Positions 6,650 through 13,357 of a stretch of DNA of 13,837 bases are shown piece by piece. The notes beneath the pieces were generated by a model. That model saw only the letters and a list, made by a program, of their open reading frames with translations, searched no databases and was not told the origin of the DNA. The translations under genes were made by a program, and so were the position numbers. Position 1 is the stretch's first letter. Each line of letters begins with the position of its first letter. The stretch comes from Thermoanaerobacterales bacterium (lineage in GTDB: Bacteria > Bacillota > Thermosediminibacteria > Thermosediminibacterales > Tepidanaerobacteraceae): assembly GCA_012839145.1 (NCBI GenBank), contig DUNY01000036.1, positions 1 to 13,837 of the forward strand, written 5' to 3'.

Positions 6650-8542
6650 TTATGCTTCCTGATCCAGCTGTTCATATAGCTGTTCCAAATCGGAAATCAG
6701 TTGATTGTATGCCGAATTTACCTTTTGTGCCTTTTTAGGGTTGCTGTATACTTCCGGTTGGCACAGCATGAGTTCAAGTTTTTCCAGTTCTATCTCTTTT
6801 TCCAGGATACTTTCTTCCAACTGTTTAAGCCTCTTTTTTTGCTGTCGTTTTTTCTCCCGCTCTTTTTTTTCTCGAAGTTTTGCTTTCCGTAACAAGGTTT
6901 TATTTTCCTTATACTCTGAAACGATATTTTTCTTGCTCTCGTTCTTTTTCTCCAAGTAATAATTGAAATTTCCCTTAATATCAGTTATATTACCATTATC
7001 AAATTCCCAAATTCGAGTGGCGATTTTCGTTAAAAAGTAGCGATCGTGAGAAACAGCGATAATGGTTCCGTTAAAAGATTTTAAAGCATCTTCCAACTTT
7101 TCTTTAGACAATATATCGAGATGATTTGTAGGCTCGTCCAGTAAAAGAAGATTTGCTCCTTGAAGGATTGCTTTTCCCAAAGCCACCCTGCTTTTTTCTC
7201 CGCCGCTTAGCACCTTAATGCTTTTTTCTACTTCATCACCTGAAAACAACAGACTTCCCAAAAAAGTTCTGATTTCTGTCAAGTTAAGACCCGGCGCCGA
7301 GCTCCACACTTCATCCAGAACTGTTGCATCAGGAGAAAGGTCCTGTTGTTCTTGATCAAAATATACCGGCTCAATCTGATGACCAAAATGTATACAGCCC
7401 TCCTGAGGTTCCAGTTCTCCCGCCAGAATCTTTAATAGGGTGGACTTGCCTATACCGTTGGGGCCGATTATCCCTATGCGCTCACCTCGGTAAACCTTTA
7501 AATTTACAGAGCTTAATATATTTTTATCTCCGTAGGAAAAGCCCAAATCATCAATTTGGAGCACCTCTTTCCCTCCGGTTTTTTGCATATCAAATCTCAG
7601 CCTAATAGAAGAACTGTTTTTCTTTAAAACGGATTTGGGAAGAAGCTCTTCCAGCCTTTTTCGACGACTTTCAGCCTGGATATAATTTCGATGAGAAATG
7701 AAGGTCTGAATGTTCCTTTCAAGCCTTTGGATCGCCTTTTGTCGTGTTTCCTCATGCTTTTCCGAAATTATCATAGCGGTATGTTTTTTGCTCATGAAAT
7801 CGGAATAATTGCCATTGTAAATCGAAACACGGTTGTTGTCCAGCTCGAAAATCTTTGTGGTTACATTATCAAGAAAATACCGGTCATGGGATACTACCAG
7901 CAGAGCTTTGGTATAGTCTTTTAAAAATCCCTCCAGCCACTGAATTGATTCTAAATCCAAATAATTTGTAGGTTCATCTAAAAGTAAAAGATCCGGTGAT
8001 TCCAAAAGAACCTGACCTAAAGCAAGACGGGTTTTTTGGCCTCCGCTAAGATTTGAAATAGGGGTGTCCTCATCATCGAAACCCAAGCCTCGAAGGACTC
8101 CTCGTATTCGGCTATCCACTTCAAATCCGCCGTTTGTCTTAAAGTCTTCGAAAATTACGGAATATCGGTGCATCAGGCTCTCTAACCGTGCTTCATCCTC
8201 ATAGACTTCCGGAGAAGACATCAAGTTTTCCAATTCACGTAATTCTTTTTCCTGATTGTGCTGCTCTTGGAAAATAGAAGAAAGAGCCTCCCCAATAGTT
8301 TGATGGCTTTCAAATTTTGCACCTTGAGCCAGATAACCAATCTTGATACCTCGTTCAATGAAAAGATTTCCACTGTCATAGGTCATTTTTCCAGCAAGTA
8401 TTTTAAGTAAAGTGGATTTGCCTGTCCCGTTCAAACCCACCAATCCTATTTTATCCTTTTCTTCAATTAAAAAATTGACGTCTTCAAGGATATTGTCTAT
8501 ACCAAAACTTTTATTTAAATTCGTCACATTTAATATAGCCAT
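6650..8542 (-). CDS. ABC-F family ATPase (YdiF/Uup-like), ribosome-associated
   Basis: A 630-residue protein with two ABC domains and no membrane segments, so an ABC-F translation factor or resistance-type ATPase acting at the ribosomal E site, not a transporter. Domain 1: Walker A GLNGTGKS 36-43, LSGGQ 165-169, Walker B LLLLDE 185-190, SHDRYFL 218-224. A charged inter-domain linker spans about 245-325. Domain 2: GPNGIGKS 360-367, LSGGE 445-449, LLLLDE 465-470. The C-terminal tail (540-630) is a Lys/Glu-rich coiled coil, as in Uup and YdiF. The SD is GGTGAT just before ATG 8542. tsaD follows by 14 bases. In Bacillus, ydiF also neighbours the t6A genes, which supports YdiF over a dedicated antibiotic-resistance ABC-F. 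The exact subfamily is uncertain. Confidence 0.92.
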   Translation of the reverse strand: MAILNVTNLNKSFGIDNILEDVNFLIEEKDKIGLVGLNGTGKSTLLKILAGKMTYDSGNLFIERGIKIGYLAQGAKFESHQTIGEALSSIFQEQHNQEKELRELENLMSSPEVYEDEARLESLMHRYSVIFEDFKTNGGFEVDSRIRGVLRGLGFDDEDTPISNLSGGQKTRLALGQVLLESPDLLLLDEPTNYLDLESIQWLEGFLKDYTKALLVVSHDRYFLDNVTTKIFELDNNRVSIYNGNYSDFMSKKHTAMIISEKHEETRQKAIQRLERNIQTFISHRNYIQAESRRKRLEELLPKSVLKKNSSSIRLRFDMQKTGGKEVLQIDDLGFSYGDKNILSSVNLKVYRGERIGIIGPNGIGKSTLLKILAGELEPQEGCIHFGHQIEPVYFDQEQQDLSPDATVLDEVWSSAPGLNLTEIRTFLGSLLFSGDEVEKSIKVLSGGEKSRVALGKAILQGANLLLLDEPTNHLDILSKEKLEDALKSFNGTIIAVSHDRYFLTKIATRIWEFDNGNITDIKGNFNYYLEKKNESKKNIVSEYKENKTLLRKAKLREKKEREKKRQQKKRLKQLEESILEKEIELEKLELMLCQPEVYSNPKKAQKVNSAYNQLISDLEQLYEQLDQEA

Positions 8543-8566
8543 TTTTAATCACCATATATAGAGTTT

Positions 8567-8595
8567 AGTGTAAGGTAAACCATTTTTTTTTGCAA
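8567..8595 (-). promoter_or_regulatory. Likely promoter of the ABC-F-tsaD operon
   Basis: On the minus strand TTGCAA (8595-8590) and TACACT (8572-8567) are separated by 17 bases that include a run of A residues, which would bend the DNA. Transcription would start near 8560, leaving a leader of about 18 bases, too short for an attenuator of the kind seen before many ABC-F resistance genes. A perfect 12-bp palindrome, TATGTTAACATA, lies just upstream (8604-8615). Confidence 0.5.
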
Positions 8596-8689
8596 GTTAA
8601 ATATATGTTAACATAAGCTTAGTGATAATAACAGTGAAAGTTAAAGCAAAATAGTTCAATAAACGAAAATTAACGAGGTAATTTGAAAA

Positions 8690-8824
8690 ATGAATCCAAA
8701 TAAACATATCAAACATTTGAGAGTTTGTTTTTTAGCGAGGGTTGAAAATAATACTTCATAAGTGAGAAATGTTAGACTGTATGAAAACTATTATGAAGCA
8801 AAAAAAGAAGATGCGTCAAGGTAG
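8690..8824 (+). pseudogene. Possible decayed serine-recombinase N-terminus
   Basis: From ATG 8690, with GAGGT upstream at 8675-8679, the frame reads MNPNKHIKHLRVCFLARVE. This resembles the catalytic opening (RVA-YARVST) of large serine recombinases. A TAA at 8759-8761 interrupts it, and the same frame continues VRNVRLYENYYEAKKE to a TAG at 8822-8824. Restoring Gln (CAA) at the first stop gives spacing close to the family's ARVST...Q...YE..YY pattern. Catalytic Ser is not preserved (ARVE). This is a weak, eye-based resemblance over about 40 codons, with nothing recognisable after it. The rest of 8616-8938 is AT-rich and shows me no intact gene. Confidence 0.22.
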
Positions 8825-8938
8825 AGGAGAGGCGGTGGAAGGGATAAGTAAACATCTCGGTACACTGCAACAAAGAATAAAAAAAGCCGAAATTATAAAA
8901 ATAAAAACGAGAAGTTGGATTCTTGGATTTTATTATAC

Positions 8939-9006
8939 AAAAAAGAGCCCGCAGTGACCTTCGCTACAGCTGTTATGAACCTCTACACAGCCCACTGCGA
9001 TCTTTC
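8939..9006 (-). terminator. 3' terminator region of the structured RNA, with a competing local hairpin
   Basis: Six T residues (8944-8939, minus strand) end the RNA. The preceding strand can pair with the RNA's 5' end (P1) or locally: TCGCAGTGG (9000-8992) with TCACTGCGG (8957-8949), extended by GAAAGA (9006-9001) pairing into the U tract past a 2-nt bulge. An inner stem GCTGT/ACAGC (8991-8987/8973-8969) stacks on the local form. The local form has the A-tract/U-tract shape of an intrinsic terminator. Confidence 0.6.
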
Positions 9007-9376
9007 GACTGCAATAGACCGTTACAAAGCCCATAACAACCTATGCTCGACCATCATGAGTACCTTAGAAGCCGGTAGCAACCACCCGGCTGCTACGGAC
9101 CTCCAATCAATGCAACAAAGTATTGCGGGGCAACACTCCATATTGTATTAATCTGCGGAACCCATGATGATCTTAGCTCGAAGACTACACCTCTTTTTTG
9201 ACCCTATGATAATAGTTTGGCTATATCATAGAGCCTTACAAGACGCATAGCCCTCTGCCCGCCGGCCGATGCCGAGCCCTAAAACTTTAGACCCGACATC
9301 GACCTTTGGCCGACCACCGGAAAACCCTCCGTTGGATCCTCCGGCAGTCTTGGCTCAGCCACTGCGAACCCTTCGA
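8939..9376 (-). ncRNA. Large structured noncoding RNA of unassigned class, about 435 nt
   Basis: No frame here codes convincingly, and the block is visibly richer in G and C than its surroundings. Read on the minus strand it folds by hand. P1: 9371-9358 with 8958-8945, 14 consecutive pairs closing the whole RNA, followed by six U. P2: 9349-9340 with 9321-9312, 10 bp. P3: 9304-9287 with 9282-9264, about 18 bp. P4: 9235-9224 with 9211-9200, 12 bp. P5: 9172-9161 with 9060-9049, 12 bp, enclosing P6 (9136-9130/9126-9120, 7 bp) and P7 (9096-9088/9083-9075, 9 bp). P8: 9046-9034 with 9024-9011, 13 bp with one bulge. I see no RNase P GAGGAAAGUCC, tmRNA or SRP landmarks. OLE RNA is a possible relative, but this is shorter than the roughly 600 nt I recall for OLE and I see no OLE-associated membrane protein gene beside it. 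It begins about 35 bases after the SLH gene's stop. Confidence 0.82.
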
Positions 9377-9402
9377 TATTATTCTACCCTTTGCAGTTTC
9401 AA
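9376..9402 (-). promoter_or_regulatory. Possible promoter for the structured RNA
   Basis: On the minus strand TTGAAA (9402-9397) lies 15 bases before TAATAT (9381-9376). Both are between the SLH gene's stop codon and the start of P1. The spacing is short, so the RNA could instead be processed from the SLH transcript, since no terminator separates them. Confidence 0.35.
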
Positions 9403-9409
9403 TTATTCA

Positions 9410-11569
9410 CTAATTACTATCATTTTTAAGCATACGGACCAAAATCGTTGCAGCCTGGGCTCGATTGACACTGTTTTTAGGTTTAAAGTTGCCGTCATCG
9501 GCTGAGGATAGGAGTTTAAGGCCTATTGCAATGGCAACATGACCTTTATACTCAGGTTTTATGGAAGCAATATCTTTTACTGTATCTTTATAAATATCAG
9601 AAAGACTTGCTACTTTTTCAAATCCCATTGCCCTTACTACAAAAGCCGTCGCTTTTTCCCGGGAAAGAAATCTTTTAACCTCTGCTTCACCGGGCTTTAT
9701 CCAACCCAGCTTCAGGGCTGCATCGATATATTTCTGGATATCCTCATTAGATTGTGAATCTTGGGATTCAAGCTTAATAATTGGGATAGGGGTGTCATCG
9801 GAGATTCTATGATTTTTTGCTATCATCAAAAGCTTAACGAAATCACCTTCCGTTATGTCCTCATCGGGTCGGAATTTATCTTCCGCAGATCTGATAACAC
9901 CAAGATTCACCAATAGTTGTATGTCATTTTCAGCCCAATGTCCTTTTATGTCAGTAAATATTGTCTTGATTTCTTCTTCAACAGGTTTTCCACTGTAGTC
10001 TAAAGGTTTAAAATCAAAGGCATCAAAAGTGTAGGACTTTGAAGGCTTGATTTTGTAAACTAGTTTATAATTGCTAGTTTGTTCTTTAGAGTTGTATATA
10101 GATGCATAAACCAATTCCAGCCCTACATTCTTTATAAAACGAGCGTCTACATCATCTTTTGTCAAAACTTCGTCTGCATTTGGGAACTCTCTATCATGCC
10201 ATCTCATCCGGTAGCCGGTTATTTCACCGTTTTGAGCATCCACAGTTAGATTAAACCCATTAGCGGTATAAGGAATATCATTTACCAATCTGGTATAGTT
10301 AAAATAATGTTCACGGATTTTCTCCGGGCTAGTTACCTGCTCTCTTTCTTCTTCCAGTTGAACATTTTCAAAGCGATTGAGCTGGAATTTCTTCAAAAAC
10401 TCTTCTGCCTTCTTTTGAGCCGCTGCTCTGCCATATTTTTGCTTAAATTCTTTTGAATACCTACCATAGTCGTAAAAATTAAAACTCAAAAGTTCGGAGT
10501 TTATAGCATGGACCTGGGCATATATTGATCCGCCTTCATCGTCATCAGTTTTTTGCCAATCGATATTCCAAATCTTTTGGTCGGGATTGTCATAGTCCTC
10601 ATAAAGATTTGCCGAACGTTGTTTATAACCATCGGGAATTGAAATATACTTTTTTACAATATCTATGGCAGCCTCTTTTGAAATGCAATTTTTTGTGACT
10701 TCAACCTCTTTGATTTCAACAGGCGTGAAACCGGAATCACTCATCTTCATAGATTCTTCTGCAGCCCCTCTACCATAGACATCATAATATTCATCCTCAA
10801 GAAGCTTCCCGGTAACAGCATCAATTAAAACTCCACGAGGTCCATCTAAAGTATAAACCAGTTTTATATTTTCATCCCGGGTACGATAGTCGAAATATCG
10901 TTGGTAAACCAGCCTTAACCCTACTTCATCACTAAAAACCTTTTCCGCATCTTCCATGGAAATCAGATTTCCAGCCGGAGGTAAAGGTTCCCAGGACCAA
11001 CTAAAGGAATAATTTTCAATTTCCCCGGTATGGGCACCCACCCTCATATTGATACCATTACCCTCAACAGGTATATCATTTTCAATGCGGGTGAAATTGA
11101 AGTAATAACTGTCACGGTAACTAGTGCGTTCCAAAGGATAGACAGGTTCCTCTCGGTCTATCAATCTTGTTTTGGCAAATTCTGAAGGCTGTAATTTCTT
11201 AGCAAAATTTTCAGCTATTTTCCTTGCTTCTTCCTCGTTATACTTGGGTATGGGCAAAGTCTTTCTGTCAGGGTCATAACCCTTATACATATATATGTGC
11301 AATATATCGCCGGTATCTGCATCAATACTTGCACTCAAACTACCGTAAGGTGATTTGGTATTAGACCAGTTCAGTTCCCAAACTTTCCTCTTGCCGTCAT
11401 TTTCGTTATAGTTTATATTAAATCGGTCATAGGAAGTCGTATCAAATATGTTTTTAACTTTTTCCACCGCTTTTTCCTGGGAAATGACCGTATTAGTCAA
11501 AGCCAGGACCGGAACAACACTAGAAAAAACAAAGGTTAATACTAAAATCAAGGCCAATCTTTTTTTCAT
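9410..11569 (-). CDS. Secreted, S-layer-anchored YcdB/YcdC-repeat protein with three SLH domains
   Basis: A 719-residue exported protein. A Sec signal peptide (basic MKKR, hydrophobic 5-22, likely cut after VLA near 23) is followed by two tandem homologous halves (about 28-265 and 290-525). Each carries a DIPxxxNGxN strand and a DAxTG/DAQNGEI turn, then VGLxLVY and KLVY strands, resembling YcdB/YcdC and PepSY-like modules. Three SLH domains follow: about 538-590 (FTDIKGHWAENDI), 605-650 and 656-717 (NRAQAATILVRM), which normally bind pyruvylated secondary wall polymer. PepSY-like modules are thought to inhibit or chaperone peptidases, and that role here is inference. AAGGAGG precedes ATG 11569. 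It faces glpP divergently across 200 bp, and the structured RNA lies directly downstream on the same strand. Confidence 0.85.
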   Translation of the reverse strand: MKKRLALILVLTFVFSSVVPVLALTNTVISQEKAVEKVKNIFDTTSYDRFNINYNENDGKRKVWELNWSNTKSPYGSLSASIDADTGDILHIYMYKGYDPDRKTLPIPKYNEEEARKIAENFAKKLQPSEFAKTRLIDREEPVYPLERTSYRDSYYFNFTRIENDIPVEGNGINMRVGAHTGEIENYSFSWSWEPLPPAGNLISMEDAEKVFSDEVGLRLVYQRYFDYRTRDENIKLVYTLDGPRGVLIDAVTGKLLEDEYYDVYGRGAAEESMKMSDSGFTPVEIKEVEVTKNCISKEAAIDIVKKYISIPDGYKQRSANLYEDYDNPDQKIWNIDWQKTDDDEGGSIYAQVHAINSELLSFNFYDYGRYSKEFKQKYGRAAAQKKAEEFLKKFQLNRFENVQLEEEREQVTSPEKIREHYFNYTRLVNDIPYTANGFNLTVDAQNGEITGYRMRWHDREFPNADEVLTKDDVDARFIKNVGLELVYASIYNSKEQTSNYKLVYKIKPSKSYTFDAFDFKPLDYSGKPVEEEIKTIFTDIKGHWAENDIQLLVNLGVIRSAEDKFRPDEDITEGDFVKLLMIAKNHRISDDTPIPIIKLESQDSQSNEDIQKYIDAALKLGWIKPGEAEVKRFLSREKATAFVVRAMGFEKVASLSDIYKDTVKDIASIKPEYKGHVAIAIGLKLLSSADDGNFKPKNSVNRAQAATILVRMLKNDSN

Positions 11570-11667
11570 TAAAACAATCCTCCTTAGTATAATATAAATA
11601 AACTCTATAACATTAGACGATGATTTTATAAAAAGGTTCCAACTTCTGCCTAGGTAAAAGGTAAAAA

Positions 11668-11696
11668 TTGACCGGTTGAGTAAATAGCGGTATAAT
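11668..11696 (+). promoter_or_regulatory. Near-consensus sigma-A promoter for glpP-mgtC
   Basis: TTGACC (11668-11673), 17 bases, then TATAAT (11691-11696). This is the best promoter in the window. It predicts a start near 11703 and a leader of about 67 bases before the TTG start of glpP. I see no terminator hairpin in that leader, so glpP itself does not look attenuated. Confidence 0.8.
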
Positions 11697-11769
11697 CTAT
11701 TTAGAAAGTTATGAAAAAGAACATAGTAATAGGTTCCGTATGCAGGAGATGTAACTGGGGAGTGATATT

Positions 11770-12354
11770 TTGAACAACGAAATCTTAGACGATATCAAGA
11801 AATGTCCTGTTATTGCAGCTATAAGAGATATTGACGATGTAGATACGGCATTATCCAGGAAAATCCAGTGTGTTTTTTTATTGACAGGGAGCATCTTAAA
11901 CATAAAGTATGTGGTTCATTGCATAAAAAAAGCCAGAAAAAGAGCATTTTTACACCTAGATCTTGTTGAAGGAATAAGCAAAGACAGTGAAGGAACCAAA
12001 TATATAGTGGAAGAAATCAGACCCGATGGGGTTATTACCACAAGAAGTAACCTGGCCATGAGTGCAAGAAGCATGGGTATGTTTACAATTCAAAGGGTAT
12101 TTATCCTGGATAGCCTTGCAGTGGATACTGCCGTAAAAACCATCGGCCAGGTAGAGCCTGATGCAGTGGAAATTTTACCGGGAGTATTAACTAAAACCCT
12201 GGGAAGAATTGCGATCAGGGTAGCTATCCCAATAATTGCAGGAGGGCTTATTGAAACAGAAGAAGAAGTTAAAAAAGCTTTGGCATCAGGAGCCGTAGCC
12301 ATATCAACCACGAGAAAAAGCTTATGGGATATGAATTTACAACAAAAGAGGTGA
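11770..12354 (+). CDS. glpP: GlpP-family glycerol-3-phosphate-responsive antiterminator
   Basis: A 194-residue protein of the GlpP family, a TIM-barrel-like RNA-binding regulator that in Bacillus binds glycerol-3-phosphate and prevents termination in the leaders of glp genes. Visible: CPVIAAIRD at 12-20, the FLLTGSI strand, HLDLVEGISKD, the DGVITTRSN loop, FTIQRVFILDSLA, VEILPGV, and IIAGGLIETEEEV followed by GAVAISTTRKSLW. The start is TTG 11770 with GGGGAGTGAT upstream. Its TGA stop is embedded in the SD of mgtC, so translation is coupled. No glpF, glpK or glpD gene is visible in the window, so it would act in trans. Paired with mgtC it may instead have a different ligand or target. The family call is firm and the biological role is inferred. 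Confidence 0.88.
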   Translation: MNNEILDDIKKCPVIAAIRDIDDVDTALSRKIQCVFLLTGSILNIKYVVHCIKKARKRAFLHLDLVEGISKDSEGTKYIVEEIRPDGVITTRSNLAMSARSMGMFTIQRVFILDSLAVDTAVKTIGQVEPDAVEILPGVLTKTLGRIAIRVAIPIIAGGLIETEEEVKKALASGAVAISTTRKSLWDMNLQQKR

Positions 12355-12358
12355 TGGA

Positions 12359-13030
12359 ATGCCTCTTAGTTATCTTGAGTTAACTGCAAGATTGATACTA
12401 GCGATTTTACTTGGTGGAATCATAGGCTTGGAAAGGGAAACCATTAATAAGCCGGCTGGATTCAGAACCCATATTTTGGTTTGCCTGGGATCTGCAATTA
12501 TCATGCTTGTATCCCTTTATATATTCAGCCAATTTCATGGTATAACCAATGTGGATCCGGGGCGAATACCCGCACAGGTTATTAGCGGTATTGGATTTCT
12601 TGGGGCAGGCACTATAATTATAGAAGGGGCTACCGTCAAAGGGCTTACTACAGCAGCCAGTTTATGGGCAGTATCGGCCATCGGCTTGGCCGTAGGGGTT
12701 GGTTTTTACTACGGTGCTGTTGTATCTACATTTTTAATACTTTTAACCCTTATCGCTTTCAACAAACTAGAGTGGTTCGTTTTAAAAAAGAAATTTTTAC
12801 AGCCTTTAACATTGTTGGTTAAAGATACCCCGGGTCAACTGGGTAAAGTGGGTTCATCTCTGGGAGAGATGAATATCAGTATAAAAGATGTAAAAATGGA
12901 AAACATTGAAGATGGTAAACTGATGATTACATTGATGATACAAAAGATAAACGGATTGGAGTTTGAAGAAATAAAGCAAAAACTCAAACAAATAGATGGA
13001 ATATACGACATAGAAACCGAATTTGATTAG
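12359..13030 (+). CDS. MgtC/SapB-family membrane protein with C-terminal ACT-like domain
   Basis: A 223-residue membrane protein. The N-terminal MgtC domain shows hydrophobic segments at about 7-24, 38-57, 70-88 and 98-135. It has the family hallmarks GGIIGLERE (19-27), [11 protein letters not shown], the [15 protein letters not shown] block and [20 protein letters not shown]. The C-terminal cytoplasmic part (about 148-223) looks like an ACT-type ligand-binding domain. MgtC proteins of pathogens modulate the F-type ATP synthase or phosphate and Mg2+ physiology. In free-living Firmicutes the role is open. GAGGTGAT precedes ATG 12359 and overlaps the glpP stop, so the pair forms one operon. Its TAG overlaps the stop codon of the convergent FlhB-like gene by 3 bases. 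Confidence 0.9.
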   Translation: MPLSYLELTARLILAILLGGIIGLERETINKPAGFRTHILVCLGSAIIMLVSLYIFSQFHGITNVDPGRIPAQVISGIGFLGAGTIIIEGATVKGLTTAASLWAVSAIGLAVGVGFYYGAVVSTFLILLTLIAFNKLEWFVLKKKFLQPLTLLVKDTPGQLGKVGSSLGEMNISIKDVKMENIEDGKLMITLMIQKINGLEFEEIKQKLKQIDGIYDIETEFD

Positions 13031-13329
13031 TCATCCAAATCTGAGTCGGGAATACTTGCCGCATCTACAGCATAAATAAATGCCAGAATTTCAGCTACAG
13101 CCCCATAAAGCTCAGGCGGGATTTCTAGGCCCACATCAAGTTGAATCAATGCTTCAACCAAAGGTGCGTCTTTGTATATGGCTATATTTTCTTTGCGAGC
13201 CAGTTCTAAGATTTTTTCTGCCAATAAACCTTTTCCGGAAGCAGTGATTTTTGGGGCAGCATCTTCGGCGCTGTTGTACTTTAGAGCTACTGCCTTTTTG
13301 CTTTTCGCAATGGATAATTTTTCACTCAT
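13027..13329 (-). CDS. Stand-alone FlhB C-terminal-domain protein (FlhX/YlqH-like)
   Basis: A 100-residue soluble protein matching only the cytoplasmic, autocleaving domain of FlhB/EscU/YscU-type export switch proteins. Recognisable family blocks are KAVALKYN (12-19), [38 protein letters not shown] and [17 protein letters not shown]. The NPTH cleavage motif that precedes AVALKY in true FlhB is absent (AKSKK here), so it should not self-cleave, and there are no membrane helices. AGAGGTGAG precedes ATG 13329. It follows a FliK/YlqG-like gene by 28 bases, the same pairing as ylqG-ylqH in Bacillus. It may interact with the flagellar export gate or FliK, but its role in that pairing is not settled as far as I know. 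It converges on mgtC with overlapping stop codons. Confidence 0.87.
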   Translation of the reverse strand: MSEKLSIAKSKKAVALKYNSAEDAAPKITASGKGLLAEKILELARKENIAIYKDAPLVEALIQLDVGLEIPPELYGAVAEILAFIYAVDAASIPDSDLDD

Positions 13330-13357
13330 AGCTTATCAGCTCACCTCTTTTAAAACA

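Noticed and set aside
8769..9151. Two plus-strand ORFs of 62 and 78 codons (8769-8957, 8915-9151)
   Set aside because: Neither has an SD site. The second lies entirely within the structured RNA, antisense to it, and the first runs into its 3' end. The translations show no family features.
8939..9376. RNase P RNA, tmRNA or SRP RNA as identity of the structured RNA
   Set aside because: I searched both strands by eye for the GAGGAAAGUCC and ACAGAA cores of RNase P, a tRNA-like CCA end of tmRNA and the SRP domain-IV core, and found none.
9269..9505. Plus-strand ORF of 78 codons across the RNA's 5' part and the SLH gene end
   Set aside because: Its Pro-rich translation is a product of the RNA's GC-rich helices, and it overlaps the SLH coding sequence. 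No SD.
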